DNA of 64,000 bases from positions 12,995-76,994 of the forward strand of contig NZ_JAPIUX010000011.1 of the NCBI RefSeq assembly GCF_026240015.1, given 5' to 3'. This document shows, one piece after another, positions 27,710 to 35,681 of the stretch (the first letter of the stretch is position 1; the number at the start of each line of letters is the position of its first letter). The notes beneath the pieces are model-generated. The model searched no databases, had not been told where the DNA came from, and saw only the letters and a list, made by a program, of their open reading frames with translations. The position numbers were made by a program, and so were the translations under genes. The stretch comes from Acetobacter farinalis. Its GTDB lineage: Bacteria > Pseudomonadota > Alphaproteobacteria > Acetobacterales > Acetobacteraceae.

Positions 27710-30700
27710 TCACAAAGTGACATTCACACCAAACTGGAAGGAGCGCATAATAGCTCCCTTTTCGGCCCATGCTGAGTTATAGTTATAAGAACCATATGTA
27801 CCAAAATCGTACGGAGCACGGAACCCAAGCAGGTTATACACCGTCGTATAGATGCGCCAACGGTTGTTGATACGGTACGTCAGGTTCAAATCGACATCCC
27901 ACCAATTATGAATGTGGCATTGATTTGTTGGGGAATTACTGAAACCAGCAAGAAGGTTACTGCTGTTAGCGCAACTCCCTGCGCCCGCACCGTTCGTATC
28001 TTCCGCAACATTTTTATAACCGCTCGTATAGTAAACGGTAGGTGTAACAGAAAGATTTTTCCAAATAAAGGTATTGGACCAGTTAGCGCGCCAACGCGGC
28101 GTGCCAGATGCAGACACTGCATTGTAAGGGGCTAACGTACCAGCCCAATGCTGCACCTGACCATCAGGCATGGTCAGGTTAAACGAGCGCACATATGTGG
28201 CCTGACCTACACTCACAAGACGAACATCGCGTAAGAAACCCGGCAGACGCACGTTGGCGTTTACCTTCATATCCACACCGTCTGTTACCAGACTGCGGGT
28301 ATTCAGATAGGCAAGATTGACCATGTAAGGCCGAACCTGACCATTCGGATTCTGTGTATCAACCTGATCCGGCACAACGCTTGTGCCCGCAGGCACTGCG
28401 GCATTCCCACCGGAAAGCCAGGCGTTAGCAATAGCCGTTGCACCAAGAGGGTTAGGAGCAATGTAGTTGCTCTTTTTGATATAGTAGTAACCAAACGTGA
28501 AGTTTAGCCAGTCTGTTGGGCGAATAATCGCAGAACCTGTGAAGTTAGTAGAAATTTCAGGTTTGAGATTTGGGTTGCCGGCCGTATTTTGCCCCAAGCT
28601 GTACGCCTGAGCATAGCTGTTCGGCGTACCGTTCGCATTAAGATGCTGGTTAATGAAATTCTGATTTGTCACGTTATAAGTCGTGTACGCCACGTTCATG
28701 CCGTTTGTTTCAGCAAAACTTGGCACACGGAAACCACGCGTAAAAGTACCCCGTAGAGTAAACTGTTTTACCGGTGTGAAGGACAGGCCTGCTTTAGGGG
28801 AATAACGCCCAAAACCACTTCCCTGCGCATAATGATCATACCGTCCGCTGATGTCCGCCTGTACCATTTTATGGAACGGCAAGGCCATCTCCCAGTATCC
28901 CGCTTCTACCCAGCGGCTTCCCTGCGCGTTAAACGGGTTCACATACCCAACGTACTGTGCATCAGGGTTATTGCGGTCATAAGGGTTAGCGCTGGGGTCA
29001 TTGAGAGCTTCATAACGAATATTTCCGCCAATTGCGAGATTCGCCATCCCACCGGGCAAGCGGAACAACCCCTTGGAGACATGCATATCGCCAGAATATT
29101 CTTGCGAACGCGCATTCATCACGTTTTTGGGCGCGATAGAATTCAGTACCGCCTGACTATTCTGCGATGGATCAACAAAATTATAAGTCCCATTGATAAT
29201 GGCATTTTTTATGCCGGCAATAGTAGGGGCACCCGTAATAGTTTGCTGGAGCATGGTATTCATGCCAGTAAAATTAACGTCGTAATTCCAGTCAGAACCC
29301 CAGTGAGATGCCGCTGTCCCAGCGTAACGAAGTGCGCCTCGGAAGTTTTGACTTAACTGCTCAGTTGTGGGAATCACGTCGCCAAAGGCATACATAACTT
29401 CTGCCGCTTTACCCTGAGCGGCAAACGGATCATTCGGATTAAGCGAGCCATCTGGCAGGTAAGCTGGCAAAGGCGTGCTATAAGTATCTGCATTGCGAGA
29501 TTGAGACCGCGCACGCGCACCATAAGGTGAGCTGGAATACTGAGACAACGCCTGTGAATAAGTAAACATACCCGTAAGCTGAGAGCGCGGAGTAACATCA
29601 ACAGTCAAATGTGCTGTTGCACTTACACGACGCAAAGATGGGGATATTTGGGAATAATCATGCACTGAGTTTTGAGAACAAGCCTGACTTGTTCCTGCGG
29701 CGCCTGCGATAGCACCTGTCACAACAGAACCATAACCACCACAGCCAGCAGACGGATTAAGAAGTTGCCATGGTCCTACACCGCTTTTCCCACCATCACT
29801 CGGTCGAACAAGAGCAACAGGCGTCGCACCGAAATTGTTGATGCCGCCAGCACCATCAGACACGTTTGTTGTGCCATCAATACCGCCTACCCCGGTCAGA
29901 TTAGACGTATTGAACGGGTACCCCAACTGGCGGTTATAAATTGCATCATCCTGTTGGTATTCAGAGTTAACATAGAAGTTATAGCCATCACGCTTCAGGT
30001 CACCGTGACCATACGTGGCATATAATTTCTGGTGTCCGCCAAAACCGCCCTGCGCCAGGCCGCCTTCCGCGTTCCCTTCAAAACCTTTTATTTCTTTGCG
30101 CGTTGTATAGTTTATGACACCCGCGACAGCATCTGCGCCATACAAGGACGAGCCTGCGTCTTCCATGGTATCTACTGATTCCATAATGGAAGAAGGCATC
30201 CAGTTGGTATCAACAAAGTTACGCTCACCGTCATCCGACAATGGATAGTACGACAACCGCATGCCATCCATCAGCACCAACGTTGAATCCGTTGACAGGC
30301 CGCGCAAGGAGGGAGCTGATGCACCACCCGCAAATGCGCCGTTTGCCGAAAATGCGTTGGTAAGAGTACCCGCACCATTTGATGACAGGGACTGCAAAGC
30401 ATCGGTCACATTAGCAAAACCACGCCGCTGCATATCCTGACGTGAAATGTGCGTAATAGGAGACATGCTTGTCAGATTGGGATCGTGAAAAAGCGAGCCA
30501 ACGACAGTGACACTCTCGGGACTGGTCGAGCGTGCCTCCTCGGTACGGGCCTTGGTTATCGTGCTGCGTGCATTACCGATGTTTGAGTTAGGAGCCGGCA
30601 CGGCAGATGTTGATCGTGCAGCGGGCGTTGCTTTTTTCACTACAGTGCGGGCCGCATGCTTTTTTGTAACTTTAGCAGATGTTACCTGCCCGGCACCAGA

Positions 30701-30820
30701 CACACCGGAAGGTGCTGCTGCCTGTGAATAAACCGGAAAAGCCGCTGCAAAAACAGGTAGAGCATAAAGCAGGGAGAAAGAGAGCGGCAGGCGCTTCTTT
30801 CCGCGATCAATATGAGACAT
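27710..30820 (-). CDS. TonB-dependent outer-membrane receptor, copy 2
   Basis: 1036 residues. The start is almost identical to that of receptor 1 (basic GKKRLPLSF, then LLYALPVFAAA). An Ala/Thr/Lys-rich stretch leads to SVTVVGSLF, then a plug domain with HISRQDMQRRGFANVTDALQ, STLVLMDGMRLSYYPL and SMEDAGSSLYGADAVAGVINY. The barrel ends in RSFQFGVNVTL, a less usual C terminus (Leu rather than Phe). It is a large receptor of the type that takes up siderophores, cobalamin or glycans. Substrate and cognate inner-membrane system are unknown. A strong terminator follows at 27650-27674. Confidence 0.9.
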   Translation of the reverse strand: MSHIDRGKKRLPLSFSLLYALPVFAAAFPVYSQAAAPSGVSGAGQVTSAKVTKKHAARTVVKKATPAARSTSAVPAPNSNIGNARSTITKARTEEARSTSPESVTVVGSLFHDPNLTSMSPITHISRQDMQRRGFANVTDALQSLSSNGAGTLTNAFSANGAFAGGASAPSLRGLSTDSTLVLMDGMRLSYYPLSDDGERNFVDTNWMPSSIMESVDTMEDAGSSLYGADAVAGVINYTTRKEIKGFEGNAEGGLAQGGFGGHQKLYATYGHGDLKRDGYNFYVNSEYQQDDAIYNRQLGYPFNTSNLTGVGGIDGTTNVSDGAGGINNFGATPVALVRPSDGGKSGVGPWQLLNPSAGCGGYGSVVTGAIAGAAGTSQACSQNSVHDYSQISPSLRRVSATAHLTVDVTPRSQLTGMFTYSQALSQYSSSPYGARARSQSRNADTYSTPLPAYLPDGSLNPNDPFAAQGKAAEVMYAFGDVIPTTEQLSQNFRGALRYAGTAASHWGSDWNYDVNFTGMNTMLQQTITGAPTIAGIKNAIINGTYNFVDPSQNSQAVLNSIAPKNVMNARSQEYSGDMHVSKGLFRLPGGMANLAIGGNIRYEALNDPSANPYDRNNPDAQYVGYVNPFNAQGSRWVEAGYWEMALPFHKMVQADISGRYDHYAQGSGFGRYSPKAGLSFTPVKQFTLRGTFTRGFRVPSFAETNGMNVAYTTYNVTNQNFINQHLNANGTPNSYAQAYSLGQNTAGNPNLKPEISTNFTGSAIIRPTDWLNFTFGYYYIKKSNYIAPNPLGATAIANAWLSGGNAAVPAGTSVVPDQVDTQNPNGQVRPYMVNLAYLNTRSLVTDGVDMKVNANVRLPGFLRDVRLVSVGQATYVRSFNLTMPDGQVQHWAGTLAPYNAVSASGTPRWRANWSNTFIWKNLSVTPTVYYTSGYKNVAEDTNGAGAGSCANSSNLLAGFSNSPTNQCHIHNWWDVDLNLTYRINNRWRIYTTVYNLLGFRAPYDFGTYGSYNYNSAWAEKGAIMRSFQFGVNVTL

Positions 30821-31165
30821 GGATGCTTCCCGGCAAGATGTTGCGCTTTTGTATTGTTAGTCTTTCCGGATTAAAAAATGCGCCCCCACGTGTCACCCAT
30901 AAATTCCGATACAGAAACATTTTCTCAAAAATGTGCGACATTTTAAACACACCAGTTATGCAGAAAATGCATTTTGTTTCTAGAAAATCGGAAAATTTTT
31001 ATGAAAATTACGTTCCAATAAAAATTATTATTCTAGATATTAGGATCGTTTTGAAACCATTCTTTCTGTAGCCTAACAGCCACAGAGCTTTCTTGACTCG
31101 TCCATCTCACGCCCCCTAACCGTGAAAGCACGACCCGTCTGGCGCAGCCGGAATCTGGCGCGCGC
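30818..31165 (-). promoter_or_regulatory. Upstream region of receptor 2 with a perfect AAAATGT palindrome
   Basis: AAAATGT-GCG-ACATTTT at 30929-30945 is a perfect 7+3+7 inverted repeat, 109 bases upstream of the start codon; the same element sits 107 bases upstream in copy 1 with one mismatch. The surrounding 250-300 bases are homologous between copies. The position suits an operator for a shared dimeric regulator. The sequence does not resemble a classic Fur box. The 369-base gap up to the M3 peptidase gene holds no other gene that I can see. Confidence 0.6.
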
Positions 31166-31189
31166 AGGGGATTTTGAGGAGAATACTGT

Positions 31190-33325
31190 ATGACCCGTCG
31201 TCCCTGGCTTTACGCCGCAACAGCCGCCACCTGCCTGGCTGGCTGGAGTGCGGTCGCCACCGCAGCCCCCCTGCCTGCATCCAATCCATTTGCCGCAGAA
31301 AGCCCCCTGCCCTACCACGCTCCGCGCTTTGATCTGATCAAAGACACGGATTACCAGCCCGCGCTGGAGCAGGGCATGGCCGAACAGGCCGCCGAAATGG
31401 ACCGAATCGCCAACAATGCCGAACCGGCAACGTTTGAGAACACCATTGCCGCCATGGAGCGCTCAGGCCGTCTGCTGGACCGCACGCTGGAAACCTTCAG
31501 CGGTGTTTATTCCGCCAATACCAACCCGATGCTGGATAAGGTGCAGGAAGCCGTCGGCCCGAAGCTCTCCGCGCATCAAGATAGCATTTACCTCAACCCC
31601 AAACTGTTCGCACGCGTACAGTCCCTGCATGCCCGGCAGGCCACGTTGGGGCTAAATGCCGAGCAGAAGCAGGTTCTGGACGTTTACTATCAGAACTTCG
31701 TGCATGCCGGCGCGGAGCTTTCCGATGCTGACAAGGCCAAGCTGCGCGATCTGAACACCCGCCTTGCCAAACTGGAAACCGTGTTCCAGCAGAAGCTTCT
31801 GGCAGGCACCAAGGCTTCGGCCCTGATTGTGTCTGCGAAGGAAACGCTGGCTGGGCTTGATGCCGCCGCCCTCACCGCCGCGCAGACCGCCGCCAAAGAG
31901 CGGAAGCTGACGGACAAATGGCTTCTGCCCCTGCAGAACACCACTCAGCAGCCTGCGCTGGAAAGCCTGACAGACCGCGAAACCCGTCAGGCCCTGTTCG
32001 AACAGTCCTGGACCCGCGTGGAAAAAGGCGGCGCCTCTGACACGCGCGACACGATTGCCACGCTCGCCCAGCTCCGCGCACAGAAAGCGGCCCTGTTCGG
32101 TTACAAAAACTATGCGGGCTATGTGCTCTCGGACCAGATGGCCAAGACGCCGGAAGCCGTACACGGCTTTATTGCGCAACTGGTCCCCGCCCTTGCGGCA
32201 GAACAGAAGCGTGAAGCCGCAGACATTCAGGACACCATCACAAAAAGCGGGGCCTCCTTCCAGCTCAAACCGTGGGATTGGTCACACTACGCCGCTCAAG
32301 TCCGCAAAGCGCGCCTCAATTTTGATGAGGATCAGGTCAAACCTTATTTTGAGCTGAATAATGTTCTGCAGAATGGCGTCTTTTTTGCCGCCAACCGCTT
32401 GTACGGAATCACGTTCAAACGCCGCACCGATATCCCGACCTACAACCCGGATGTCATGGTGTTTGAAGTGTTCGACAAGGACGGGTCTGAACTCGGCCTG
32501 ATCTATTTCGATTACTTCCAGCGCGACAACAAGAACGGTGGTGCATGGATGTCCAACTTTGTGGGGCAGTCCACCCTGCTGGGCACCAAACCGGTTGTGT
32601 ATAACGTTGGCAATTTCACCAAACCCGCTCAGGGCGAACCTGCACTGATCAGCTTTGATGATGTCACCACCATGTTCCATGAATTCGGGCATGCACTGCA
32701 CGGCCTGTTTGCAAAGCAGACCTACCCTATTATTTCCGGCACCTCCGTGGCGCGGGACTTTGTGGAATTCCCCTCACAGTTCAACGAACATTGGGCGCTG
32801 GATGCCACGGTGCTGGCACACTATGCCCACCATTACAAAACCGGCGCGCCCATGCCTGAAAAACTGGTGGCTCTGCTGAAAAAAGCAGCAACCTTCAATC
32901 AAGGATATCGTCTGGGTGAAGTGGTGACCGCTGCGGAACTTGATATGGACTGGCACAGCCTTGGTGCCGATGCACCGAAGCAGGATGTGGATGTTTTTGA
33001 AAAATCCGCTCTGGGTAAAATGGGACTGGAGACGGATCTGGTTCCGCCGCGCTACCGCTCAAGCTACTTCCTGCATATCTGGTCGAACGGCTATTCAGCC
33101 GGATATTACGCCTATCTGTGGACTGAAATGCTGGATGATGACACGTTTGCATGGTTCGAGAAAAACGGTGGCCTGACACGCAAGAATGGCCAGCGCTTCC
33201 GTGACATGATCCTCTCCCGCGGTCATACAGAAGATTACGGCTCGATGTTCCGCGCGTTCTACGGCAAAGACCCGGATATCGGCCCGATGCTGACATTCCG
33301 TGGCCTGGGCGGCTCCAAAAACTAA
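31190..33325 (+). CDS. dcp: M3-family peptidase, dipeptidyl carboxypeptidase-like, exported
   Basis: 711 residues with an N-terminal signal peptide (TRRPWLYAATAATCLAGW core, Ala-rich cleavage near residue 25). The zinc motif HEFGH lies at residues 497-501 (FHEFGHALHGLF), with the downstream glutamate expected in the NQGYRLGEVVTAAELDM region and a late SYFLHIWSNGYSAGYYAYLW block typical of Dcp. It should remove C-terminal dipeptides from oligopeptides in the periplasm. GAGGAG precedes the ATG by 8 bases. It is divergent from receptor 2 and stands alone. Dcp versus another M3 member is judged on length and motifs. Confidence 0.88.
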   Translation: MTRRPWLYAATAATCLAGWSAVATAAPLPASNPFAAESPLPYHAPRFDLIKDTDYQPALEQGMAEQAAEMDRIANNAEPATFENTIAAMERSGRLLDRTLETFSGVYSANTNPMLDKVQEAVGPKLSAHQDSIYLNPKLFARVQSLHARQATLGLNAEQKQVLDVYYQNFVHAGAELSDADKAKLRDLNTRLAKLETVFQQKLLAGTKASALIVSAKETLAGLDAAALTAAQTAAKERKLTDKWLLPLQNTTQQPALESLTDRETRQALFEQSWTRVEKGGASDTRDTIATLAQLRAQKAALFGYKNYAGYVLSDQMAKTPEAVHGFIAQLVPALAAEQKREAADIQDTITKSGASFQLKPWDWSHYAAQVRKARLNFDEDQVKPYFELNNVLQNGVFFAANRLYGITFKRRTDIPTYNPDVMVFEVFDKDGSELGLIYFDYFQRDNKNGGAWMSNFVGQSTLLGTKPVVYNVGNFTKPAQGEPALISFDDVTTMFHEFGHALHGLFAKQTYPIISGTSVARDFVEFPSQFNEHWALDATVLAHYAHHYKTGAPMPEKLVALLKKAATFNQGYRLGEVVTAAELDMDWHSLGADAPKQDVDVFEKSALGKMGLETDLVPPRYRSSYFLHIWSNGYSAGYYAYLWTEMLDDDTFAWFEKNGGLTRKNGQRFRDMILSRGHTEDYGSMFRAFYGKDPDIGPMLTFRGLGGSKN

Positions 33326-33370
33326 GTCTTTCCAAGGGTTTTCCAGAACTTTTTCTCGCATTCAGCCAAG

Positions 33371-33403
33371 GGCGGTTACTCTGCATTCTGCGGAATAACC
33401 GCC
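33371..33403 (+). terminator. Probable terminator after the M3 peptidase gene
   Basis: GGCGGTTA (33371-33378) and TAACCGCC (33396-33403) form an 8-bp stem followed by TTT on the plus strand, 46 bases after the dcp stop. It overlaps the stop codon region of the convergent minus-strand gene. Confidence 0.5.
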
Positions 33404-33804
33404 TTTCCTGTATACGGCTGATAGCAGAAGGTCACACGGCCTGTTGTCAGGTCACACCGCGCATACCCGCTGCGCCCCTGCCAGATCACGGCCTGCCCGG
33501 TATACGGCCCGTAACAGAACCGGGCCGCACCCAGTGTGACATCACACATGTTGTAGACTCCCTGCTGCAAGAGCACGGCACGTCCGGTATAGGGCGCCCC
33601 ACAGAAAGCCGGATGCCCCGCTGTGAGAACACACCGCGCGACAGTCCCCGGAAGCGGAGTGTGTCGGGGGCTCATCACAGCATCCTCCGCATGCCCTGCG
33701 CCGGCATGCAGCACAGCACTACCCAACGCCATGCCGAGCAGAACTCTATCGAACAGGGTTTTTCGTTGTTTTCGTTTTCGCGGCACGGTTCGGCCTTTTC
33801 TCAT
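33376..33804 (-). CDS. Exported protein with three tandem Cys-containing PYTG repeats
   Basis: 142 residues. A strongly basic start (RKGRTVPRKRKQRK) precedes a hydrophobic signal (VLLGMALGSAVLHAGAGHA). The mature part consists of three consecutive repeats of about 30 residues, each containing a Cys, T/L-x-G, a second FC and PYTGxAV. The cysteine pairs suggest one disulfide per repeat in the periplasm or outside the cell. I do not recognise the family. The true start may be further in, giving a shorter signal. It is convergent with the M3 peptidase and divergent from the lipase-like gene. Confidence 0.7.
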   Translation of the reverse strand: MRKGRTVPRKRKQRKTLFDRVLLGMALGSAVLHAGAGHAEDAVMSPRHTPLPGTVARCVLTAGHPAFCGAPYTGRAVLLQQGVYNMCDVTLGAARFCYGPYTGQAVIWQGRSGYARCDLTTGRVTFCYQPYTGKAVIPQNAE

Positions 33805-34051
33805 AGCGTTTCAGGCCCGCCGCATGTGTTTCCGCACAGCTTTCATCATGAGCCAGATCAAAACGACTCGCCTTGATCATTATAATATCATTAAAAGCAA
33901 TTAAAAAATGACTATTTTTCAGGAAAGCTTGCAAAGCGCTTGCACTTTTTCGGAAACGGAAATTAACATTTATTCATGCAATGGCCGGAAGGTCAAACCG
34001 TCCACGGCGCATTCAATCACAAAACAAAAACAACAAATGAGGACAATCGCC

Positions 34052-35239
34052 ATGTCTGCATCTGATTTTCTTTCTTCCCAGCAGCCCACGCAGGGGCTCA
34101 CAAAGCTTTCCCGTAACCTCAAAGAAGATTTCTGGCGGGGCGTTCTGGATGCCGCATCTGATACCATTCAGGTCATCAATGATATTGGCAGTGGTATCAA
34201 CCATATTATCAGCCCCATTCTGAGCATTCCGGAAGCCATAGTAGGCCACCAGACTGTAACGGACCTGTCTTTTCTGTCCCACGACTACGCCATTCCCGTT
34301 CCCACGGACCAGAGCGGCGCGCACAGCCCGACCGTCTCGCAGTTTCTGAACGCCAGCAACAGCACCTATACTCTTGCGGGCAATCCCGAGGGACTGACGC
34401 CGTTCCTGCATGACGGACGTCAGCTTGCGATCAGTGATCAGTTCAGCGGTATGGCTGCCAAGGTCTGGCAGACAGCGGACCAGCAGGTTGTGATCGCGTT
34501 TCAGGGCACTTCAGGGGGCGATAATATCTTCCTTAACCCCACCGCCAATATCGGGCAGATTGGGGCCGATATCCAGTCAGCCTCGGGCACCATATCCCAG
34601 GCCCAGAAAGATGCTCTGGCCTTTACTCGCTTTGTTGTACACGAAGCCGGTGAACGGGGTATTGATACCAACAATATCTTCGTGACCGGCCATTCCCTTG
34701 GCGGGATGGAGGCCTCTTATGTCGCGCAGCAGACGGGCCTTGGTGGAATCGCCTTTGAATCGACCGGCCTGCCCCTGACATCCACCACAGCAGGCACCGG
34801 CACCAATTTTGCCAACGTTGTGACCTATGGAGACCCGGTAGCCAGCTTTGCCTCCGACATTCAGGGGTTCCAGCCTTTTGCGCCGGATTATAACCCGACC
34901 AACGGTGGTGACATGCCCCATTACGGGCATGTGGTGACTGTCGGGGCGGAAGCGGACCAGAATACTCTGGCCAGCCATATCGCCGGATTGTGGGACCACA
35001 CTCTGCTTGGCAATGCCATTCAGCTTGCAGAAATTGCCTCAGACTTCGCGCATTTTCATCTGCCCGGCGCTGTAGCAGGAGATCTGGGCGTGGAATTTTC
35101 TCCCATTTCCATCACTCAGGATCTTGGCGGCGCCTCTCATGGTCCGGTCTTCAATGCGGCGGATGATACCATCGCCCAGTTCATTACAGCAGACACACTC
35201 CGGCCGGAGCATCAGTCCGGCGCCCTCTTTCCCGCCTGA
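34052..35239 (+). CDS. Lipase class 3-like alpha/beta-hydrolase without signal peptide
   Basis: 395 residues from ATG 34052, which has GAGGA eight bases upstream; the frame could be read from 33908, but without support. The nucleophile elbow is GHSLGG with Ser215; Asp261 in YGDP and His293 in HYGHVV complete a plausible triad with the spacing of lipase_3 proteins. The N-terminal ~100 residues are family-unlike. No Sec signal is seen, so it is either cytosolic or secreted by another route. The C-terminal end is Ala/Asp-rich but lacks clear RTX nonapeptides. Substrate unknown. The gene stands alone and ends in a strong terminator. Confidence 0.78.
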   Translation: MSASDFLSSQQPTQGLTKLSRNLKEDFWRGVLDAASDTIQVINDIGSGINHIISPILSIPEAIVGHQTVTDLSFLSHDYAIPVPTDQSGAHSPTVSQFLNASNSTYTLAGNPEGLTPFLHDGRQLAISDQFSGMAAKVWQTADQQVVIAFQGTSGGDNIFLNPTANIGQIGADIQSASGTISQAQKDALAFTRFVVHEAGERGIDTNNIFVTGHSLGGMEASYVAQQTGLGGIAFESTGLPLTSTTAGTGTNFANVVTYGDPVASFASDIQGFQPFAPDYNPTNGGDMPHYGHVVTVGAEADQNTLASHIAGLWDHTLLGNAIQLAEIASDFAHFHLPGAVAGDLGVEFSPISITQDLGGASHGPVFNAADDTIAQFITADTLRPEHQSGALFPA

Positions 35240-35274
35240 TCAGGCCATCTGAAGACACCACATATCAAGACCCG

Positions 35275-35309
35275 GGCCGGGGGAAGCCTTACCTTTCCCC
35301 GGCCTTTTT
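35275..35309 (+). terminator. Intrinsic terminator of the lipase-like gene
   Basis: GGCCGGGG (35275-35282) and CCCCGGCC (35297-35304) form an 8-bp GC stem followed by TTTTT at 35305-35309. Confidence 0.88.
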
Positions 35310-35360
35310 GCGGCACGTTTCAGGCCCCGCAAAAAAAATCAAAAAATGTGAAATTCGTCC

Positions 35361-35389
35361 TTGACGCTTCCCGGAAACCCCTCTAAATC
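35361..35389 (+). promoter_or_regulatory. Promoter of tRNA-Glu
   Basis: TTGACG (35361-35366) and TAAATC (35384-35389) are separated by exactly 17 bases. The predicted transcription start falls about a dozen bases before the mature tRNA 5' end. Confidence 0.7.
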
Positions 35390-35408
35390 AAGGCCCAACG
35401 CTGCCTCT

Positions 35409-35484
35409 GTCCCGTTCGTCTAGAGGCCTAGGACACTGCCCTTTCACGGCGGCAACACGGGTTCGAATCCCGTACGGGATACCA
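35409..35484 (+). tRNA. tRNA-Glu (anticodon UUC)
   Basis: 76 bases fold as a full cloverleaf. The acceptor arms GTCCCGT and ACGGGAT pair with a G-U first pair. The anticodon loop CTTTCAC gives anticodon TTC (positions within 35442-35448). The T arm is ACGGG-TTCGAAT-CCCGT, and an A discriminator and CCA are encoded at 35481-35484. It reads GAA and GAG. It has its own promoter upstream and a hairpin with a T run downstream, so it is a single-gene unit. Confidence 0.97.
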
Positions 35485-35503
35485 TAGCTTTAATGCGTTA
35501 AAA

Positions 35504-35565
35504 CAATTTTTCCCCTAAAATTTGCTTCTTTCCAGAACAAACTTTAAGGGGAAAATTGTGTTTTT
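35504..35565 (+). terminator. Probable terminator of tRNA-Glu
   Basis: CAATTTTTCCCCT (from 35504) is nearly complementary to AGGGGAAAATTG (ending 35558), with a long loop between. TTTTT follows directly. It lies 20 bases after the tRNA. Confidence 0.6.
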
Positions 35566-35681
35566 CCACATCTCAAAAAATCATCTCTGATCAGGCATTT
35601 TTTGCACAGCTGCCTTATGCAACGATTGGCATAAGAAGCAGGTATGGGGCTGACACTCCAGCCAGCCCCGTTCCGCATGCA

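Noticed and set aside
35409..35484. tRNA-Glu as an integration site for a genomic island
   Set aside because: No integrase gene and no repeated tRNA 3' end were seen on either side.
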